Below are positions 32,107 through 33,243 of a stretch of 33,243 nt of DNA, in pieces (positions within the stretch are counted from its first letter, which is position 1; every line of letters starts with the position of its first letter). The notes under the pieces are model-generated. The model was not told the origin of the DNA. It saw nothing but the letters and a program-made list of their open reading frames with translations, and did not search any database. The translations under genes were made by a program, and so were the position numbers. The DNA comes from Comamonadaceae bacterium (GTDB lineage: Bacteria > Pseudomonadota > Gammaproteobacteria > Burkholderiales > Burkholderiaceae_C), in NCBI GenBank assembly GCA_027488215.1, contig JAIYCB010000040.1:1-33243 (forward strand). Direction: 5' to 3'.

Positions 32107-33189
32107 TCAATCGAAGACGATCACGTTGCGAGCGATACCACCTCGCTGTAGAGCGGAAAAACCATCGTTGATTTGCTCTAGCTTGAGTCGGTTTGAAACC
32201 AGTTGGTCGAGCTTCATTCGACCCTGCATGTGAAATTCCACCAAGCGGGGAATGTCAAGTCGAAAGTGGTTGGAGCCCATCATCGTGCCTTGAATGCGGC
32301 GCTCGCGCAGAAAGTCAAAGCCGTGCAGCTCAATTTTTGTGCCCAGCGGAATCATGCCCACAATGGTGGACAAACCGCGTGGACGCAGCATGGCAAAAGA
32401 AGCTTCAGTGGTGGACTTCAGACCGATGCATTCGAAGGCGTAATGCACGCCGCCCTGGGTCATCTCAATGATCTTGGCGGCCATATCAGGGTCTTTGGCA
32501 TCCATGCCATCGGTTGCGCCAAAAATCTTGGCCATCTCCAGTTTGGCCGGATCGATGTCAATGGCGATGATCCGGGCAGCGCCAGCCAGATGAGCTGCAT
32601 GAATGGTGGACAGGCCCACGCCGCCGCACCCGAGCACGGCCACTGTGGTGCCAGGCTCCAATTGCGCACTGTGGACCACCGAGCCATAACCCGTGAGAAC
32701 GCCACAGCCCAGCAAAGCAGCCAGGTCCAGGGGCATATCTTCTCGAATTTTGACGACAGCGTTCTCGTGCACCAACATTTGCTCAGCAAAAGTTGAAAGG
32801 TTGAGGTACTGATTGAGGTGCTCACCCTTCCAACGCAGGCGTCTGGCCACGCCGGGCGGCATCTTGACTGCGGTGTTGCTGCAGATGGTTTGGTGACCCG
32901 TCACGCAATACTCGCAATGGCCACAGAACACCGATAAGCAGGTGACCACATGGTCGCCAGGCTTGACGTGGGTGACGTCTTCACCCACAGCTTCGACCAC
33001 ACCTGCGGCCTCATGGCCGAGAACTGCGGGCACTGGCGTGGGGTATTTGCCCTCAATGAAATGCAAGTCGCTGTGGCAAAGCCCGCTGACACGGGTACGC
33101 ACCAGCACTTCGTTGCGCTTGGGTTTTTCGATCTCGATGTTCTCGATGGTCATGGGCTGACCTGGGCCATGAAAAACAGCAGCTTTCAT
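32107..33189 (-). CDS. Zinc-dependent alcohol dehydrogenase (MDR family)
   Basis: The 360-residue medium-chain dehydrogenase has catalytic-zinc residues Cys38 (GLCHSD) and His59-Glu60 (LGHEAAG), structural-zinc cysteines 89, 92, 95 and 103, and the NAD-binding VAVLGCGGVGLS. Such enzymes interconvert primary or secondary alcohols and their aldehydes or ketones, fitting oxidation of P450 products. It is the first visible gene of the minus-strand operon; AGGAG lies at 33198-33202 with about 8 bp to the ATG. The wording differs from formaldehyde dehydrogenase FrmA, so glutathione dependence is not implied. Only 54 bp of upstream sequence is visible. Confidence 0.93.
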   Translation of the reverse strand: MKAAVFHGPGQPMTIENIEIEKPKRNEVLVRTRVSGLCHSDLHFIEGKYPTPVPAVLGHEAAGVVEAVGEDVTHVKPGDHVVTCLSVFCGHCEYCVTGHQTICSNTAVKMPPGVARRLRWKGEHLNQYLNLSTFAEQMLVHENAVVKIREDMPLDLAALLGCGVLTGYGSVVHSAQLEPGTTVAVLGCGGVGLSTIHAAHLAGAARIIAIDIDPAKLEMAKIFGATDGMDAKDPDMAAKIIEMTQGGVHYAFECIGLKSTTEASFAMLRPRGLSTIVGMIPLGTKIELHGFDFLRERRIQGTMMGSNHFRLDIPRLVEFHMQGRMKLDQLVSNRLKLEQINDGFSALQRGGIARNVIVFD

Positions 33190-33243
33190 GTCATTTGCTC
33201 CTCTGGGTTGTGACTTTCTTCTTGGGGGGTGCGATACGTAAGC

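Overview
The window looks like the chromosome of a betaproteobacterium of order Burkholderiales, probably family Comamonadaceae (Rhodoferax/Limnohabitans/Polaromonas-like). This rests on the moderate-to-high GC, the xseB-ispA-dxs order, Bug-family (TctC) binding proteins, and the style of the TRAP, cox and aor genes. The genus is inference. I saw no rRNA, tRNA, CRISPR array or intact insertion sequence.

Layout. (1) 1-3352: the start of a divergent gene at the left edge, then the housekeeping operon xseB-ispA-dxs (exonuclease VII small subunit, farnesyl-PP synthase, DXP synthase). (2) 3539-8404: a TRAP transporter (dctP, then dctQ-dctM) split by a regulator with a ModE-like helix-turn-helix and a periplasmic-binding-protein-like domain; two hairpin terminators and two palindromes lie here. 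(3) 8491-10771: a tungstate ABC importer, tupB-tupC-tupA. (4) 10894-18343: a form II CO-dehydrogenase-type molybdenum hydroxylase operon, coxS-L-M, with maturation genes coxD, coxE, coxG and an XdhC/CoxF-type gene. (5) 18355-24045: a divergent AcoR-like regulator without an AAA+ domain, then a tungsten aldehyde oxidoreductase operon: polyferredoxin aorA, catalytic aorB, FAD/NADH subunit aorC, a MoaD-like protein and a small unknown protein. (6) 24125-24793: a brnT-brnA toxin-antitoxin pair, followed by a broken second copy of the 3' end of the last aor gene. (7) 25024-33189, minus strand: a catabolic operon with Zn alcohol dehydrogenase, SDR, [2Fe-2S] ferredoxin, CYP153-like P450, Baeyer-Villiger-type monooxygenase, two Bug binding proteins and an HSL-family hydrolase.

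How the genes may fit together. Regions 3 to 5 form a metal-cofactor neighbourhood. TupABC would bring in tungstate, the ModE/PBP-like protein could sense the oxyanion, and the AOR operon would use tungsten to interconvert aldehydes and acids with NAD(H) through AorC. The cox operon needs a molybdenum pterin cofactor. Region 7 reads as an oxidation route for an aliphatic or alicyclic compound: hydroxylation, alcohol oxidation, Baeyer-Villiger ester formation and hydrolysis. Its substrate is unknown, and no ferredoxin reductase or TctAB membrane partner is visible.

The features most worth follow-up are the tungstate-importer and AOR co-location, the aorE-like fragment beyond brnTA, the 9-bp inverted repeat between the regulator and aorA, the hairpins inside the aor operon, and the P450/Baeyer-Villiger operon.
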